This document shows, piece after piece, positions 61,203 through 64,000 of a DNA stretch of 64,000 bases (position 1 is its first letter; each line of letters opens with the position of its first letter). Source of the DNA: Ceratothoa steindachneri (taxonomy: Eukaryota; Arthropoda; Malacostraca; Isopoda; Cymothoidae); the NCBI GenBank assembly GCA_963969495.1, contig OZ018337.1, positions 84,108,777 to 84,172,776 on the forward strand, read 5' to 3'. The notes beneath the pieces are model-generated. The model was not told the DNA's origin and made no database searches. It saw only the letters and a list, made by a program, of their open reading frames with translations. The position numbers were made by a program, and so were the translations under genes.

Positions 61203-62393
61203 TTATATATGACATCTCACGACGGGGAATCGATTGTCGCGTCCTAAAAAGTCGTGGACGATTGCTAATTTCTTATGGGCAGGGTTTACTGGGGGCAGCA
61301 ACTTGTCGGATACCACTATGCACGTGCATCCGGTGTCTCTGACTAAAGTGGATACTCGGCACCCATTAACAGTGCCCTCTTCAAATTGTAGGCCGCCTGG
61401 CGAACTTTTGTTGAATAGAAGGTTTACCTGTTGCTGGGGCCCTTCGGATGTTGGCGCGGGGACGTAGGACGAATCAGCTTGTCCGGCTGGGATCGCGGCA
61501 GTCAGGTTTTGCACCTGTTGTCTCGAGGTCTCCCTCAGTCGGGAGTTCAGTGGGCACTGGAAACTCAGGTGACCTATTATCCCGCAGGTATAACAAGTGA
61601 CGGGCTTCCTGGGATACGTGCCGGTATTAGGGTATGATCCTTGTGGAATCCTAACTTTTTTTCTTTTTTTTTCTCCTCCAAAATTTGGCTTATAAGTTCC
61701 TTTTGCTACTGAGAACTTAAAGGGCTTCTTCTGTAAATGCCTGGGTGGCGGCCCATTTTTCTTTGGGGAGGGAGCCTTCTCTTTCTTGTACTCCCTAGGA
61801 TATAACCGATGATTTACCGCGTGGAGGTCAGCCTCGTCCAGGCACTCGTTGAAGGTAGAAGCTTTTCGGTCCTTAACAAATGCACGGATTTCCTGGGGTA
61901 GTGTACTTAGTAACTGATCTCTAAGAATGAAGTCGACGACCGCAGCGACTTTGTTCTCTACCCATTCTGACTCCATCCAAAACTGTAGGCTTCGATGAAG
62001 CTCAAAGCCAAAATGTTTGTATGTTTGTCCAAGTCTTATACGAGACTGCCTGAACTTCATCCTATATTCTTCCGGGTTAAGGTTTGTAGTTGAGAGAAGT
62101 TTGGCTTTGAGAGTGGAATTGTCCACAGTCGCTTCTGAGGGTAAAGATACGGATATCTCTCTCATCCTACGATTGAGTAGCGGTAACAGTCTGGCGACCC
62201 CATCTTCTTCTAGGTCCCAATTATTGACTTCAAATATTTTCTCAAAATGGGAGAGATATGAGCATAAATCTTCTTCGTCCTTGTACTCCGGGAGTTTCAT
62301 GCTGGCCGCTGGTGACACTCCTGTTCTAGATGACACTGACTGCACCTCTAACTGGTCTTTCCTTTGTTCTCTACCCCTTCTGACTCCATCCAA
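61203..62393 (-). pseudogene. Gypsy Gag (second SCAN-like copy), CCHC knuckle and protease start
   Basis: The 396-codon frame contains a SCAN-like capsid region (about residues 33-145: KLPEYKDEEDLCSYLSHFEK, LLPLLNRRMREI, EEYRMKFRQSR). A basic region (about 200-260) follows, then a CCHC knuckle (Cys267, Cys270, His275, Cys280; CYTCGIIGHLSFQC). Last is a retropepsin start with VNGCRVSTLVRDTGCTCIVV, where DTG is at 353-355. Gag packs element RNA and the protease cuts the polyprotein. The ATG at 62393 is not a real start. It arises because a 413-bp tandem duplication shifts the frame at its junction near 62351. Confidence 0.85.
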
Positions 62394-62764
62394 AACTGTA
62401 GGCTTCGACGAAGCTCAAAGCCAAAACGTTTGTACGTTTGTCCAAGTCTTATACGAGAGTGCCTGAACTTCATCCTATATTCTTCCGGGTTAAGGTTTGT
62501 AGCTGAGAGAAGTTTGGCTTTGAGAGTGGAATAGTCCACAGTCGCTTCTGAGGGTAAAGATACGAATATCTCTCTCATCCTACGATTGAGTAGCGGTAAC
62601 AGTCTGGCGACCCCATCTTCTTCTAGGTCCCAATTATTGACTTCAAATATTTTCTCAAAATGGGAGAGATATGAGCATAAATCTTCTTCGTCCTTGTACT
62701 CCGGGAGTTTCATGCTGGCCGCTGGTGAGACTCCAGTTCTAGATGACACTGACTGCACCTCTAA
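61939..62764 (-). repeat. 413-bp tandem duplication inside gag
   Basis: Equivalent landmarks lie 413 bp apart (for example TGCACCTCTAACT at 62341 and 62754). The units are about 61939-62351 and 62352-62764. 413 is 2 modulo 3, so the duplication by itself destroys the Gag frame. The copies differ at roughly 2-3% of bases. Confidence 0.92.
62348..62758 (-). pseudogene. Gypsy Gag, first (duplicated) SCAN-like copy
   Basis: This is the same Gag segment as residues 17-147 of the following frame, differing at about eight residues (for example Phe/Ser, Tyr/Asn, Ala/Thr, Arg/His twice, Gly/Trp). It ends after GVENKGKTS at a stop created by the duplication junction. It is in frame with the upstream leader, but TAG at 62764-62766 separates them. 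The corresponding codon in the other copy is CAG, so a single C-to-T change made the stop. Confidence 0.82.
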
Positions 62765-63052
62765 CTAGTCTTTACTAAGAGCTCTTTCGTGGGCCCTTAT
62801 CTTCTCTCTTTCATCAGGTTCCATTTTCGTCTTTTCTCTTCTTTCATCAGCTTCCCTTTTCGTCTTTTCTGCTTCCATTTTCATCTTTTCTCTTCTTTCT
62901 TCTCTTTCGTTTCTCTCTTTCTCCTGATTAAACTCTCTTTCGTTTCTCTCTTTCTCCTGAATAAACGAACTCAGCTTGGTTTCTTGCAGTCCGAGGCTTT
63001 GACCTTGCTTCCGATAAAGGTCAAACAATGCCATCGCGCTTATGTCAGTCAT
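62765..63052 (-). pseudogene. Gypsy Gag N-terminal leader, charged coiled coil
   Basis: The 95-codon frame starts MTDISAMALFDLYRKQGQSL and continues as a highly charged helix built from repeats of EKERNEREE and ERREKMKMEAEKTKREADE type. These encode a long predicted coiled coil. Such leaders are common at the start of Gag in animal Gypsy elements with SCAN-like capsids. The ATG at 63050-63052 is a plausible true start. It ends at the TAG described for the next segment. Opposite-strand Phe/Ser-rich frames here are shadows. Confidence 0.75.
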
Positions 63053-63980
63053 CTACCTTGTTTTTAATCAAGCCTGACCTATTCCACCACCGAAACTTAC
63101 CACTTGGCCTAACAATTACCTTTAGATGGTATCCACCTCTAACTTTACCAATTTCCCACTCGTCAAATATTCTATTATTCCTGGTGTTCCTTTTATGTGT
63201 TAGCTCTTCCTTAAATAGACACTGCTGGGTTCTTTCTAATATAAAACCTCTAGACCTGACACCACTTTTATAATATGTCGTAGAATGACCCTTGGTTTTG
63301 ATCCCTCTAATCTTTGACACCCTTTTAGTAGCGGTATGCTTTAAGGGGCGTGAGTTACTTCTATGATGAAGTAGGCTTTGTTCTAAGAGTGCTATTTTAG
63401 TGGTTTAGTCCTTAAGAAAGAGCTATTTTTAAACACATAAGGATAAGAGGAAACACCAGAATCTACCAAAAATAAACATGTATTTTAAATTAAATATTAC
63501 AAACCAACAGTAAAAGCATTTCTATATTTGGCCTCAAAGATTTTTCAATGACAAAACATAAACAAGTAGGCTTCCAATAAAGATACCAATTGCCAATTAG
63601 TATTTTTATCACGACCCTATTTGTTTAGCATAAAACATTAAATTAACGTACTGTCATCTACAAACACATATGACCTAGGTTCAAGAATAAGGGTTTCTAC
63701 TCTCCTTTAAAACGTGGGACGTACTAAACTTCTACTATTGCAATAGAGATATAAATGTTATTGTTAACTTACAGGTAGGTATTAGGGATTGCCGGATGTC
63801 GCTGGAGGACTTATCTCTCGCTTTGAAGTGGTGTAGACGCTGGTTGAAATTTTCGAAGAGGGATTGCTTGAGATGTGAGAATCACTCGTGTGTGAGCGGC
63901 TTCGATTTTCTTCAGTCGGACTTCTTTGCAGACGGAAAAGGCTTCTTCGGTATGGCACCGATATAAAGCTTGACTATTTA
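63053..63980 (-). other. Gypsy 5' leader or flanking DNA
   Basis: In element sense, this precedes Gag. ACCTGTAAGTTAAC at about 63755-63770 is a good splice-donor match, with GC-richer sequence upstream of it (63780-63980) and AT-richer sequence after it. That could be a host or element first exon followed by an intron. I could not find a primer-binding site or an LTR edge that convinces me. The 91-codon minus-strand frame at 63045-63320 is unrecognised. Confidence 0.35.
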
Positions 63981-64000
63981 GGCTAATACGGCCCTGAAAG

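Larger units (their letters stand above)
60144..63052 (-). mobile_element. Ty3/Gypsy element, Gmr1-like order, defective
   Basis: In element sense (right to left) the coding parts are a coiled-coil Gag leader, SCAN-like Gag in two tandem copies, a CCHC nucleocapsid knuckle, a DTG protease, a linker, and an integrase. From 62393 down to 60144 everything sits in one reading frame, broken only by stops at 61203-61205 and 60984-60986. No reverse transcriptase or RNase H lies between protease and integrase. That arrangement matches the Gmr1-like Ty3/Gypsy group (protease-integrase-RT), whose Gag is known to be related to the SCAN domain. RT and RNase H are missing in this copy. Neither LTR can be proved within the window. 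Confidence 0.75.

Overview
This is eukaryotic, AT-rich, intron- and transposon-style DNA with no recognisable intact host gene. Arthropod-type remnants dominate: piggyBac, mariner, a CR1/L2- or Jockey-like LINE, a Penelope-like element (PLE), Ty3/Gypsy and solo LTRs. Long (TA)n tracts and short TTAGG-like bits are also present. I infer an arthropod, possibly a crustacean or chelicerate, but nothing in the window fixes the species. Most open frames are chance frames or shadows; real coding traces are transposon fragments, nearly all broken.

Bases 1 to about 27896 form one giant imperfect palindrome. The left arm (1-14040) is repeated in reverse complement at 15520-27896, around a spacer of about 1.5 kb. 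The outer end lies beyond base 1, so the full size is unknown. Each arm carries the same old cargo in mirror order: a LINE fragment (3590-4830 and 23090-24300), a decayed piggyBac transposase (4920-6240 and 21680-23000), (TA)n tracts, a 17-bp minisatellite, and a GA/CT-rich stretch next to the spacer. Arm identity is patchy by eye, from near perfect to about 93%. The left arm alone holds a 1687-bp insertion with a GATAC duplication; the right arm keeps the clean empty site. The spacer is a 5'-truncated PLE with a GIY-YIG endonuclease frame, a nearly perfect 124-bp inverted repeat of its own, and a hammerhead-ribozyme-like motif.

From 27897 to 59300 the DNA is mostly noncoding and full of small relics: a hairpin beside a tRNA-like B box, a fragment of a multi-copy arthropod protein family (36060-36840), a LINE 3' end (40708-40962), an internally deleted mariner (43765-44442), an internally deleted piggyBac (about 44553-45508), a 27-bp satellite with higher-order structure (50456-50990), a solo LTR with TATG duplications (52763-53168), a foldback element (53981-54668), and a 44-bp-arm hairpin between two (TA)n tracts (54740-54831).

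From 59300 to about 63800 lies a damaged Ty3/Gypsy element on the minus strand. It has a coiled-coil leader and SCAN-like Gag, a CCHC knuckle, a DTG protease and then, in the same frame, the integrase with no reverse transcriptase between them. That order points to the Gmr1-like group. The copy is dead: it has in-frame stops, a 413-bp tandem duplication that shifts the frame, and no visible RT/RNase H.

The main caution is that a fold-over of two haplotypes during assembly could produce the same palindrome; spanning long reads would decide.
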